DNA of 64,000 bases, taken from the NCBI RefSeq assembly GCF_001620265.1, contig NZ_CP012661.1, positions 2,728,001 to 2,792,000 of the forward strand, given 5' to 3'. Made by a program: the position numbers and the translations under genes. The notes under the pieces were generated by a model. That model was not told where the DNA came from. It searched no databases and saw only the letters and a list, made by a program, of their open reading frames with translations. The DNA comes from Frigidibacter mobilis (lineage in GTDB: Bacteria > Pseudomonadota > Alphaproteobacteria > Rhodobacterales > Rhodobacteraceae). Positions 25,071 through 33,203 of the stretch are shown piece by piece; position 1 is the first letter of the stretch, and every line of letters begins with the position of its first letter.

Positions 25071-25607
25071 TCAATCCTTCGCGGCGTCCTTGCCCGGCTC
25101 CCGCTCCGGCCCCTTGCCCGGATGCCCCGGCGGGCGCGACAGCACCTGTTCCAGCCGGTCGGCAAATGCGGCCCGCTCGGCGGGCTGCATGGCCTGCAGC
25201 CGTTCCAGCAGCAGCTCATGGCCAAGGTCGAAGCCCTTCCGGGCCCGGTCGCGCTGCGCCGAGATCACTTCGGCCGCAGCCCCCGCGTCATAGGGCTCGG
25301 CGCGCAGGATCGTCAGCAGCCGGTCGAAATCACCGCGCATCAGCCTGCGCAGCTCGCCAAAATCCGGGGCGCGTTCGACAAAGGCGCGGCGCAAGGCGCG
25401 GCGGTCCTCGGCGCTCAGGGCATCGGTATAGGGGCCAAAGCCAAGGTCGTTGACCATCGGCGGGTGCGGTGGCTTCTTCGAATGCCCCAGCGCGGCGCCT
25501 GCCACCACGCCAACCCCCGCAAGGTTCAGCGCCAGCGACACCACCAGTGCGATCCGCATCCAGCGCGGGCTGCGCGGGGCAGCGGCAGCTTTGCCCGTCT
25601 CGGTCAT
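25071..25607 (-). CDS. Spy/CpxP-like periplasmic heavy-metal-sensor family protein
   Basis: A 178-residue protein anchored by one N-terminal helix (MRIALVVSLALNLAGVGVVAGAAL). The extracytoplasmic part is helical and charged: LSAEDRRALRRAFVERAPDF, RRLMRGDFDRLL, then ERLQAMQPAERAAFADRL. These are the LTxxQ-like repeats of Spy/CpxP/ZraP-type chaperone-sensors in diverged form. The C-terminus is a Pro/Gly/Lys tail. It is the last gene of a minus-strand set with a sigma factor and small membrane protein, starting 3 bases past the preceding stop. A periplasmic sensing or chaperone role for that sigma system is inferred. Confidence 0.7.
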   Translation of the reverse strand: MTETGKAAAAPRSPRWMRIALVVSLALNLAGVGVVAGAALGHSKKPPHPPMVNDLGFGPYTDALSAEDRRALRRAFVERAPDFGELRRLMRGDFDRLLTILRAEPYDAGAAAEVISAQRDRARKGFDLGHELLLERLQAMQPAERAAFADRLEQVLSRPPGHPGKGPEREPGKDAAKD

Positions 25608-25608
25608 C

Positions 25609-26022
25609 TCAACCCTCCGTTTCCAGTGCCGCCAGCACGAAGCTGTCGAAATCCGGGATCAGTTCCAATGTGGCGGGCGCCTCGGCCAGCGCCTGGTCCG
25701 GCGAGGCCAGAAACGCGGTCAGCCTGCCCGAGCCCTGCACCCCGGCAAAGCCCAGCCAGACCCCGGCCATCGTGGCGGTGACGAGTCCGCTGGCGCCGCC
25801 CCAGCCGCCAAGCGCCGCCAGCACGCCAGCCAGGAGTCCCCGCCGGGGCGGCTGCGGCGCTGGCGCGAGCAGCCCTGACTGCACCGTCTCGGCCTCTGCC
25901 AGAACCCGCGCCAGAAACACCGCTGAGGGCTCTGCCGCAGCGGCGCGGCCCGCGGCGAAGAACATCTCCAGCGCAGCATTGGCCTCGGGTTCGGTCTTGT
26001 CGTGCAGATCAGCCATTGTCAT
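25609..26022 (-). CDS. small membrane protein coupled to ECF sigma gene, possible anti-sigma factor
   Basis: A 137-residue protein overlapping the sigma gene by 14 bases, which indicates translational coupling. One hydrophobic segment (about 67-95, LLAGVLAALGGWGGASGLV onward) divides a cytoplasmic N-terminus from a short outer tail ending DFDSFVLAALETEG. Position, topology and coupling fit an anti-sigma factor, but no zinc-binding ZAS motif (HxxxCxxC) is present, so this stays an inference. Alternative start at residue 3 (MADLHDKTE). Confidence 0.6.
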   Translation of the reverse strand: MTMADLHDKTEPEANAALEMFFAAGRAAAAEPSAVFLARVLAEAETVQSGLLAPAPQPPRRGLLAGVLAALGGWGGASGLVTATMAGVWLGFAGVQGSGRLTAFLASPDQALAEAPATLELIPDFDSFVLAALETEG

Positions 26023-26596
26023 ACCCCAGTTCCTCGCGCCGCCCCGCCAGGGCCGCGGTCAAGGCGCGCTTGCCCCGCGCCGTCAGGCTTTCGACCGCCT
26101 CAACGCCGATCTCCATGATCTCGGCGATCTCGGGGTTGGTCAGGCCCTCCAGGTGCCGCAGCACCACCGCCTGTCGCTGCCGGTCGGGCAGCGCCGCCAG
26201 CGCCGCCTCCAGCGCCGCGGCGCGGTCGGCCTCGATCAGCCCCGCCACCGCGCCCGGCCGCCCGTCCTCGGGCTCGGCCACCGCGTCAAGCGCGACCGAG
26301 CGGCCGCGCCGGCGCAGACGGTCGGTGCACAGGTTCGACGTGACCCGGTAGAGCCAGGTGGAAACCTTCGCCTCGCCCTGCCGCCAGTCAGGCGCCACCC
26401 GCCACAGCCGCAGCATCGCCTCCTGCGCGACATCCTCGGCCTCGGTCCGGTCCGCCAGCATCCGCGCCGCAACCCGCAGCGCCATCGGCGCCAGCCGCAG
26501 CGTCAGCGCACGCGCGGCCTCGGGGTCCCCGTTGGCATAAAGCACCAACAGGGCCTCGTCGGAGACATCGCTGCGCAGATCGAGGGCCATGTTCAT
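26009..26596 (-). CDS. ECF RNA polymerase sigma factor
   Basis: A 195-residue sigma-70-family ECF factor. Region 2 is recognisable (DVAQEAMLRLWRVAPDWR, then VSTWLYRVTSNLCTDRLRRR, which binds the -10), and so is region 4 (LPDRQRQAVVLRHLEGLTNPEIAEIMEIGVEAVESLTARGKRAL, which binds the -35). It presumably directs a small regulon that includes this locus, with the coupled downstream protein as its likely inhibitor. Start is ATG at 26596 or two codons on. The upstream EF-hand gene reads toward it and, as sequenced, has no stop before entering it. Confidence 0.9.
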   Translation of the reverse strand: MNMALDLRSDVSDEALLVLYANGDPEAARALTLRLAPMALRVAARMLADRTEAEDVAQEAMLRLWRVAPDWRQGEAKVSTWLYRVTSNLCTDRLRRRGRSVALDAVAEPEDGRPGAVAGLIEADRAAALEAALAALPDRQRQAVVLRHLEGLTNPEIAEIMEIGVEAVESLTARGKRALTAALAGRREELGYDNG

Positions 26597-26725
26597 CGGT
26601 CCGGGTTATACTCTGGCCGCCTGCCGCGCAATCGCCGCAAGCCCGGTTGGCAGCTGCGTGCGGCCGCACGCAGACAGGCAGCGCGGGAGGGGCGCCGCAG
26701 CGCCCCGCCCCAGGTCGGGCCCAGT

Positions 26726-27422
26726 TCAGGCCCAGATCAGTTGGCCGGGCCTCGCCCGGAGCCACCGGCGGCGGGGGAACCGCGCCCGGCTGCGCGCCGG
26801 GACCGTTACCGGGGCCGTCGCCCATCATGCCCTGGCCGCCCATGCCCATGCCCGGGCCCTTGCCGTGCTGGCCGCCCGGGCCGCGGTCGCCCTTGCGCCC
26901 GCCGCGATCCTCGCCGCGCTTCATGTGATCGGCCATTCGCGCCTCGGCGGCCTCGAGCTCCTCGGCACTCACCCCGCCATCGTTGTTCGTATCAATCCGG
27001 TCGAACATCTGCATCGGCACCGGCGGGGACATCAGCTCGGCCGCCGACAGCGCGCCATCGCCGTCCAGATCCTGCGCCGCGATCTGCCGCGCCACCTTGG
27101 CTTCGACCCGGGCCTGCACCTGCTTCATCTCATGCGCGACCAGTTCCTCGGCGCTCAGCAGCCCGTCGCCATTGGCGTCGAGCCCTTCGACCTTGCCCTG
27201 CCGCCAAGCCATGATCTCGGCCTCGGTCACCAGGCCATCGCCATCGGCGTCAAGCGTGGCGAAGTCCGGCATCATCCCCTGCGGACCGCCCGGCCCCATC
27301 ATTCCGCCCATCATGCCATGCGCCCGGCCCGGCATCATGCCACGGTCGGCAAAGGCGGGAACCGCAATCGCGGTGGTGCCAAGCGCCACGGCCAGCGCGG
27401 CCATCACTGTTCTGGTTTTCAT
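26726..27422 (-). CDS. secreted EF-hand protein, 3' end frame-disturbed
   Basis: A signal peptide (MKTRTVMAALAVALGTTAIAVPAFA) precedes a Met/Gly-rich stretch and four EF-hand-like loops (DADGDGLVTEAE, DANGDGLLSAEE, DLDGDGALSAAE, DTNNDGGVSAEE) with good calcium-ligand spacing. The protein is thus a periplasmic calcium binder. A Gly/Pro/Met-rich tail follows. As sequenced, the frame stays open to 26388, overlapping the sigma gene by 209 bases with gene-unlike Arg/Gly/Cys sequence. Dropping one G from the run at 26747-26749 gives a tail GEAGQLIWA and a stop at 26726. The start has GAGGAG seven bases before it. It heads the sigma/Spy-like set. Confidence 0.75.
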
Positions 27423-27689
27423 GTCGTGCTCTCCTCGGTTTGCGGGGGGCGCGTCTGCCCTTCGATACCCGGTCAAACGAACCAGGGCCGCGCTTCCGTC
27501 GTCACGCCTGCGTGAGTGTGCCCGCCACAGGGTCTGCCCCCCTGCAAACCCGGCCCAAGGCCGCGCGGGCCAAAATCGGCGGCAAAAGGCATATTCTTGC
27601 GACATCTTCGCACAAGACCTCTGTTCCGGCTTCCGCCTTCCTATGTTTCTTGGGATAAACGCCACGCGCCAACAGGAAATGCTCCCCCC

Positions 27690-28130
27690 ATGCCCCAAAC
27701 CGCCACGCAGACCGCCAGCCAGACCACGCCAGACACGGACCTGAGCCAGATCGACGAACCCGAGCGCCCTCTTGGCCCCGCGCTCAAGCGCGGCTGGAAG
27801 CAGCGCTGCCCCAGCTGCGGGTCGGGCCCGCTGATGTCGGGATACCTCAAGGTGCGCGATACCTGCCCGGTCTGCGGCGAGCCGCTGCACCACCAGCGCG
27901 CCGATGACGGGCCGGCCTACCTGACCATCCTGATCGTCGGGCATATCATGGCGCCGGTGATCCTGTGGGCCTTCATCGCCTTCCGGCCCGACCCGCTGGT
28001 GATGGCTTCGGTCTTCTCGGTCGGCACGGTGGCGCTGTCGCTGTTCCTGCTGCCCCGACTGAAGGGCGCGATGGTCGGCTTTCAATGGGCCAAGCGGATG
28101 CACGGCTTCGGCGCGCCGGAACGCGCCTAG
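27690..28130 (+). CDS. DUF983 family membrane protein
   Basis: A 146-residue protein. After a Thr/Gln-rich start comes a zinc-ribbon-like CPSCGSGPLMSGYLKVRDTCPVCGEPL (two CxxC pairs, residues about 41-67) and then two transmembrane helices (ILIVGHIMAPVILWAFIAF; SVFSVGTVALSLFLLPRL). This is the standard DUF983 arrangement, common in alphaproteobacteria and sometimes linked to cytochrome oxidase loci, but without known activity. It is followed three bases after its stop by the Nudix gene, so they are likely co-transcribed. The ATG at 27690 gives the conventional short N-terminus. Confidence 0.8.
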   Translation: MPQTATQTASQTTPDTDLSQIDEPERPLGPALKRGWKQRCPSCGSGPLMSGYLKVRDTCPVCGEPLHHQRADDGPAYLTILIVGHIMAPVILWAFIAFRPDPLVMASVFSVGTVALSLFLLPRLKGAMVGFQWAKRMHGFGAPERA

Positions 28131-28133
28131 GCC

Positions 28134-28853
28134 ATGACCGTCGCTGCCCCCTCTCGCCCCGACCTGCCGATCCGCGATGCCGCAAGCGTACTGCTGGTGC
28201 GGCAGGGCGCAGCCGGGCCGGCGGTGCTTATGGGCCAGCGCGGAGCGGCGGCGGCGTTCATGCCGTCGAAGTTCGTGTTCCCCGGCGGTGCGGTAGATCC
28301 CGGCGACGCCGCCCTGCCCTTTGCCGCGCCGCTGAACCAAGGCTGCGCCGCGCGGCTGGCGGTCGGGGACTGCCCCCCTGCCGCCCTCGCCGGCGCCGCG
28401 ATCCGCGAGCTGTGGGAGGAGACCGGCCTGCGCCTTGGCCGCCCCGGGATCTGGCCCGGCACATGGCCCGCCGCCACCGGCACGGACCCGTCGGACTGGG
28501 CCGGCTTTGCCGAGGCGGGGCTTCTCCCCGACGCCTCGCCCCTGCATTTCGTGTTCCGCGCCATCACCCCGCCCGGCCGCCCCCGCCGCTTTGACGCGCG
28601 CTTCTTCCTGGCCGATGCCGAGGCGGTCTGCGGCGATCCCGACGATTTCCGCCGCGCAACGGACGAGCTGTCGTTCCTGCACTGGGTGCCGCTGGCCGAG
28701 GCGCGCAGGCTCGACCTGCCCTTCATCACCGAGGTGGTGCTGGCCGAGGTCGCCGCGCTCTGCGCCGAGGGGCTGCACCAGCCGGAAACCGTGCCGTTCT
28801 TCGACAATTCCGGCCCCGTCTCCACCTTCCGCCGGATCGGGGCTGCTGCTTAA
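28134..28853 (+). CDS. Nudix hydrolase (NUDT19-like)
   Basis: A 239-residue Nudix protein. The box is split as in NUDT19-type enzymes: FPGGAVDPGDAAL begins it, an insert of about 35 residues follows, and the catalytic part is AAIRELWEETGLRLG with the REx2EExG core. Members hydrolyse nucleoside-diphosphate derivatives such as CoA or acyl-CoA, so a CoA-type substrate is plausible but unproven. It starts 3 bases after the DUF983 gene and ends overlapping the stop of the convergent EamA gene by four bases. Confidence 0.85.
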   Translation: MTVAAPSRPDLPIRDAASVLLVRQGAAGPAVLMGQRGAAAAFMPSKFVFPGGAVDPGDAALPFAAPLNQGCAARLAVGDCPPAALAGAAIRELWEETGLRLGRPGIWPGTWPAATGTDPSDWAGFAEAGLLPDASPLHFVFRAITPPGRPRRFDARFFLADAEAVCGDPDDFRRATDELSFLHWVPLAEARRLDLPFITEVVLAEVAALCAEGLHQPETVPFFDNSGPVSTFRRIGAAA

Positions 28854-29746
28854 CGCAGCAGCAGCACCAGCGCGACCACGCTGCCGATCACCAGCGTGAT
28901 CCCGGCTCCCTCGCGCGCCGTCAGCCGCTCGCGGAACACCAGCGCCGAGGCCAGCAGCGTGAACACGATCTCCACCTGCCCCACCGCCCGCACATAGGCG
29001 GCGTTCTGCAGCGAAAACGCGGTGAACCAGGCCAGCGAGCCCAGCATCCCGGTCACGCCAACCCAGATCGTGCGCCGCCAGGCGGCGGCCACGCGGCCCA
29101 GCTCTCCGGGTTCGCGCCAGGCCAGCCAGGCGGCCATGCCAAGGCTCTGCGCAAAGGTCACGCAGGCCAGCGTCACCACCGCGCGGGTGAAGAACGCCGC
29201 CGGCGCCAGTTCCAGCGTCGCGCCGCGATAGCCGATGGCCGACAGCCCGAACAGGCCCCCAGCCGCCACGCCATACAGCGTCGCGCGCGACATCAGCCCG
29301 CCCCAGGCCGCGCCCTTCTGCCGCGACAGCAGCACCACGCCCATCAGACCCACCGCGATGGCGGCCCAGCCCGGCAGGCTGACCGCCTCGCCCAGCAGCA
29401 ACGCCGAGAAGACGGCGACCTGCACCGTCTCGGTCTTGGTGAAAGCCACCCCCACCGCGAAATTGCGCAACCCGAACAGCGCCACGGTCATGTAGGTCGC
29501 CGCCACCTGCGCCACGCCCCCTGCCAGCGCAAAGGCCCAGAAGGTCACCGTCAGCGGCGGGAACGCGGCCCCGGTCGCGGCCAGCGTCACCGCCGCCGCC
29601 AGCGCGGCCAAGGGCGCGCCGAACAGGAAGCGGCTGAACGTCGCCCCGCCCACCGACAGCCCGGCCCCCTTCAGCCGCTTTTGCAGCATGAAACGCAGGG
29701 TCTGCACCGCCGCGGCGGCCAGCGTGATCGGAATCCACAGGCTCAT
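28850..29746 (-). CDS. EamA/DMT family transporter
   Basis: A 298-residue membrane protein with about ten hydrophobic segments in two repeated halves, the EamA (drug/metabolite transporter) pattern. Typical pieces are FTKTETVQVAVFSALLLGEAV in the first half and VEIVFTLLASALVFRERLTAREGAGITLVIG in the second, each carrying the conserved helix before a closing helix. Substrate is unknown; this family includes amino-acid and metabolite exporters. The preceding gene on the minus strand is the desaturase, three bases away, so the two probably form an operon. Confidence 0.85.
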   Translation of the reverse strand: MSLWIPITLAAAAVQTLRFMLQKRLKGAGLSVGGATFSRFLFGAPLAALAAAVTLAATGAAFPPLTVTFWAFALAGGVAQVAATYMTVALFGLRNFAVGVAFTKTETVQVAVFSALLLGEAVSLPGWAAIAVGLMGVVLLSRQKGAAWGGLMSRATLYGVAAGGLFGLSAIGYRGATLELAPAAFFTRAVVTLACVTFAQSLGMAAWLAWREPGELGRVAAAWRRTIWVGVTGMLGSLAWFTAFSLQNAAYVRAVGQVEIVFTLLASALVFRERLTAREGAGITLVIGSVVALVLLLR

Positions 29747-29749
29747 GGC

Positions 29750-30697
29750 TTACTTTCGCGGCAGCATCAGCGGATGCGGCACCGGGTCTTTCGCCCGCCA
29801 GAAGTGCTTGGCAAACACTTCGGCATAAGAGGCATAGCGGTAGCCGTCATTCTTGGTCAGGTAGAAGTCGCGCCGCGCGGCATAGACGGCGGGCAGCCGG
29901 TACCATGTCACCTTGGGGTGGGTGTGGTGGACCACATGCAGGTTGTTGTTCAGGAACAGGAAGGCCAGCAGCCCCTTGTCCTCGACGATCACCGTGCGGC
30001 CGCGGGCGCGTTCATGCGCCCGGTGCTCCAGAAAGGTGCGGATCTTCAGCACCGACATCGCCAGGTAGGCGGCCAGCAGATAGGCCCAGACCGGCATCGC
30101 CGCCACGCCCATGAGCCAGGCCAGCACCAGCGCCACCCCGCCCAGATGCAGCAGCCAGTCGGTGCGGATCCTGGCATCCCCCGCCATGATCGCCCGCCAG
30201 TCGGCGCGCAGGAATACCACCGCGCCGATGGCCGGCCCCAGTGCCATCCGCCCCAGCAGCGTGTTGTTCAGCCGCAGCAGCTTTTGCACCGGGCGCGGCA
30301 GACGCTCCCACACCGCGGGGTCGAGGTAGTTCGATTCGGGGTCGTCATAGGGATCGGTCAGCCGCTCATCCATGTGATGCGCCAGATGCGTGTCGCGGAA
30401 GCGCCGGTAGGGATAGACGAGGCCCAGCGCCGGAAACACCGTGGCGTCGCTGGCGGCAGCATTGGCGAAGGGATGGCCGTGCAACACCTCGTGCTGCAGC
30501 GAGGAATGCAGCACGATGGCCAGCACCGTCAGCACAAGGCCCAGCGGTGCCCATAAGTCCCAGGCGAAGGTCGTCCCCGCCGCCCATGCGGCATAGCAGC
30601 CGACCATCAGCGCCAGCGTCGGCCATTCAACCTCGGTCGTGTCGTCCCGCACTTGTCTGTCCCCATTGCCAGGGGGCGTTGCCGCGCCCCGTGTCAT
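29750..30697 (-). CDS. fatty acid desaturase family protein
   Basis: A 315-residue integral-membrane di-iron enzyme. Three histidine boxes are intact: HEVLHGH, HLAHH (in DTHLAHHMDE) and HVVHH (in NNNLHVVHHTHP). The first and second lie between helix pairs and the third near the C-terminus, as the family requires. It could desaturate acyl lipids or hydroxylate a carotenoid or other hydrocarbon, and the family name does not fix the substrate. Start is ATG at 30697 with a polar leader. It is upstream of and nearly abutting the EamA gene. Confidence 0.85.
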   Translation of the reverse strand: MTRGAATPPGNGDRQVRDDTTEVEWPTLALMVGCYAAWAAGTTFAWDLWAPLGLVLTVLAIVLHSSLQHEVLHGHPFANAAASDATVFPALGLVYPYRRFRDTHLAHHMDERLTDPYDDPESNYLDPAVWERLPRPVQKLLRLNNTLLGRMALGPAIGAVVFLRADWRAIMAGDARIRTDWLLHLGGVALVLAWLMGVAAMPVWAYLLAAYLAMSVLKIRTFLEHRAHERARGRTVIVEDKGLLAFLFLNNNLHVVHHTHPKVTWYRLPAVYAARRDFYLTKNDGYRYASYAEVFAKHFWRAKDPVPHPLMLPRK

Positions 30698-30800
30698 CGC
30701 GCGAGTAGAAGCACCGCTTTAGCCCTTCTGGCAAGCCCGGTGACGGCGATGCCCGCCGCGATATGCGGTTCGGCCACCGAATTGCCTGCATCGGCGGCAC

Positions 30801-31337
30801 TCAGCGCGGGCGCAACCGGCCCGGCGCATAGCCGTTGAAATCCAGCGCCTCGCGGGCGGCGGCGACCAGATCGCCCCGCGCGGCGGGCTCGCGCGACAGG
30901 ATCATCCCGAACCGGCCCGAGGGCGTGCCGATCGCCGCCACCCGGTAGTCGGCGTCAACCCACAGCACCCAGAGCGGCTCTCCGCCCAGATCGGGACGGG
31001 TGGTCCCGGCCGACAGGTCGATCCGCCCCGGGCCGATTACGGCGGCAGTCCCGGCAAAGCCGCTGCGCCCGCCCGGTTCGCAGGCGGCGCCCGACACCGC
31101 GAAGCGGCCCGGCGCCGTCAGTCGCCAATCCTCGCGGGTGATGCCGCAGGGCACGGTGCCCGGTGCGGGGAAATCGGCGACGACATGCCAGGACCCGGCA
31201 AAGCGCGCCGGATCGAACAGCGCCGCCGAGGCGATCATCACGCCGGGGGCGCGGTGGCCCTGCTGCGGCGCGGTGGCCCCGCATCCGGCCAGAAGCAGCG
31301 CCAGTGCCAGGCCGGCGCGGCGGATCAGTCCAGGCAT
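30801..31337 (-). CDS. lipocalin family lipoprotein
   Basis: A 178-residue protein with a lipoprotein signal (LALALLLAGC, lipid-carrying Cys at about residue 19). The lipocalin motif DPARFAGSWHVVADFP (the GxW first strand) follows near residue 46. Strands such as REDWRLTAPGRFAVSG and EPLWVLWVDADYRVAAIGTPSG, and a C-terminal helix, complete the barrel. The closest known type is Blc, an outer-membrane lipocalin binding lysophospholipids or fatty acids. Its start overlaps the stop of the cysteine-rich lipoprotein gene upstream by 13 bases, so they are probably translated together. Confidence 0.8.
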   Translation of the reverse strand: MPGLIRRAGLALALLLAGCGATAPQQGHRAPGVMIASAALFDPARFAGSWHVVADFPAPGTVPCGITREDWRLTAPGRFAVSGAACEPGGRSGFAGTAAVIGPGRIDLSAGTTRPDLGGEPLWVLWVDADYRVAAIGTPSGRFGMILSREPAARGDLVAAAREALDFNGYAPGRLRPR

Positions 31338-31854
31338 TGCGTGACCCGGGCGCCGCGGTCGGTCAGCACCTCGTGGCAGCCGAACAGCGGCTGCAGCGGC
31401 GCGCAGCTGAGCGAGCGGGCCAGGCAGGCGCTGCTGCAATCGCTGGCCTTGCTGCAGGACTTGCCGGCATCGCGCGGGGTGGTGAAGCAGGCATAGCTGC
31501 GGCTGCCGGAGCCGCGCGGCCCATAGCGCCCGCCAGACCTGACGCAGGCCGAGGCGGCGGCGGCGAGCGCAGGCGGGATCACCGGAGCGGCCGCGGGCGC
31601 GGCAAGCTCTGCGCCAGACGCCGCCGCCGGGGGGGCGCGTCTGGCGCGGCCGGGGGCACAGGCACTGGTGCGGCTGTTGCAGGCGCTCCCGACCCGGGCA
31701 GCACCGAGACCTCGATCACCTCGCCCACAATCGCACCTGCCGTTGTCGGCGCCGCATCGCCGCCGCCAAACCCCGGCAGCGACAGCCCGCAGCCGGCCAA
31801 CGCCAGCATTACCAGCCCGGCCGCAATCGCTTTGAAGGCAGAGGCAATCCGCAC
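31325..31854 (-). CDS. cysteine-rich lipoprotein, frame broken at a G run
   Basis: The start is a GTG at 31854 with AAAGGA six bases upstream. The product opens with a lipoprotein signal ending LALAGC (Cys22), then a Pro/Ala-rich linker. At 31629-31635 (seven G on the plus strand) the frame breaks. Adding one base gives DAPPPAAASGAELAAPAAAP and continues into a domain with eight cysteines in its last 75 or so residues, ending TDRGARVTQCLD. Without the correction the frame ends at 31579 in an Arg/Pro tail and the Cys-rich part is lost. Family unknown. The cysteines probably form disulfides outside the cytoplasm. It is coupled to the lipocalin gene downstream. Confidence 0.6.
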
Positions 31855-31907
31855 CTGCAGTCCTTTCTGGCCCCGCAAGGGCCCGACAATCCTCAGGCGC
31901 GAGGCAA

Positions 31908-31957
31908 GCCCATCCGCGCCCCCGGCGCAAGGGCCCATCCGCGCCCCCGGCGCAAGG
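31908..31957. repeat. perfect 25-bp tandem duplication
   Basis: The 25-base unit starting GCCCATCCGCGCC occurs twice head to tail (31908-31932 and 31933-31957) with no mismatch. It ends two bases before the stop codon of the aldo/keto reductase gene, in the gap before the Cys-rich lipoprotein. Confidence 0.9.
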
Positions 31958-31958
31958 C

Positions 31959-32999
31959 TCAATACGGCATCGGATGCGCCTTATGGATACGGTCGATGGC
32001 CGTGCGCAGATCCGGCGCCAGCACCAGATCGGCGGCGCCCAGCACCCGGGCCAACTGCGCCTCGGTCGTGGCGCCGATGATCGGCACCACCGGGAACGGC
32101 CGGCCCATCACCCAGGCCACTGCCATCTGCACCGGATCAAGGCCCTGCACCCGCGCCAGATCGACATAGGCCGCCACCGCGTCCCAGACCCGCGGCGTGA
32201 TCCGCCCGCCAAGTTCGGGCGTGCCGGCCCGGCGCGAGCCCTCGGGCGTGATATCGGGGGCATATTTCCCGGTCAGCAGCCCGGTCGCCAGCGGCGAATA
32301 GGCCAGCAGCGTCACCTGCTCGTTCACCCCCAACTCGGCCAGGTCGCCATCATAGAGCCGGCACAGCAGCGAATATTCGTTCTGCAGCGCCAGCGGCCGT
32401 GGCCCCGCCCCCGCCTCGGCCAGCCGCAGCCATTGCGCCATGCCCCAAGCGCTTTCGTTCGACAGCCCGAAGGCGCGGATCTTGCCTTCCGCCTTCAGCT
32501 CTCCCAGCGTGCCAAGGCAGTCCTGCATGTGCTGCAACGTCGCCGCCCGGTCCTGCCTGCTGGCATCAAAACCCCAGATCTGCCGGAAGTGATAGCTGCC
32601 ACGGTTCGGCCAGTGGAACTGGTAGAGATCCACATAATCGGTGCGCAGCCGGGTCAACGAGCCTTCCAGAGCCCGTCGGATGGACGCGGGGCTGATCTCC
32701 TCGCCGCCGCGCGCCTTGCCGCCCTTGCCGGCGATCTTGGTCGCCAGCACCACATCGGCCCGCCGCCCGCGCGCCGCGAACCACGAGCCGATGATCGCTT
32801 CTGTGTTACCCACCGTTTCGGCCAGCACCGGGTTCACCGGATACATCTCGGCCGTGTCCCAGAAATCCACCCCGTGATCCAGCGCCATGTCCATCTGCGC
32901 ATGGCCGCCGGCCTCATCAGTCTGGCTGCCCCAGGTCATCGTGCCAAGGCAGATGGCCGAGACAGAAATATCGCTGTTGCCAAGCGTCTTGCGGGTCAT
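31959..32999 (-). CDS. aldo/keto reductase (Tas-like)
   Basis: A 346-residue NADP(H)-dependent oxidoreductase. The N-terminal KTLGNSDISVSAICLGTMTWG, the tetrad region DHGVDFWDTAEMYPVN (Asp and Tyr), LATKIAGKGG (Lys) and YQFHWPNRG (His) mark an active aldo/keto reductase. The closest type is the Tas group of bacterial AKRs, with a C-terminal PIIGATTEAQL cofactor loop. The physiological substrate is not evident. The ATG at 32999 is the normal family start; extending upstream would add Arg-rich non-homologous sequence. It is divergent from the MFS gene across 204 bases. Confidence 0.88.
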   Translation of the reverse strand: MTRKTLGNSDISVSAICLGTMTWGSQTDEAGGHAQMDMALDHGVDFWDTAEMYPVNPVLAETVGNTEAIIGSWFAARGRRADVVLATKIAGKGGKARGGEEISPASIRRALEGSLTRLRTDYVDLYQFHWPNRGSYHFRQIWGFDASRQDRAATLQHMQDCLGTLGELKAEGKIRAFGLSNESAWGMAQWLRLAEAGAGPRPLALQNEYSLLCRLYDGDLAELGVNEQVTLLAYSPLATGLLTGKYAPDITPEGSRRAGTPELGGRITPRVWDAVAAYVDLARVQGLDPVQMAVAWVMGRPFPVVPIIGATTEAQLARVLGAADLVLAPDLRTAIDRIHKAHPMPY

Positions 33000-33203
33000 C
33001 GGGGTCTCCAGGGTCAGGGACAGGGGGGGGCAGCAGCCCAGGGCCGCCGCGCGAGATCGGTAAACCGCCGGCGCGCCGCGGGCAACCCAGGGCGCGGCAA
33101 AATCCGGCGCGTGATCGCGGGGCCGGCGGGCGGCCACCGGCGACCCGCCGATGCCGTTTTCAGGATACTCCCCGCCGCGGCGCCCCGCTAGGCTGCCCCT
33201 GCC

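Noticed and set aside
26388..29738. A 1116-codon open frame on the minus strand
   Set aside because: Only the part from 27422 to about 26740 (EF-hand gene) is coding. The rest is the shadow of the EamA, Nudix and DUF983 genes and has Arg/Gly/Ala-rich, motif-free translation.
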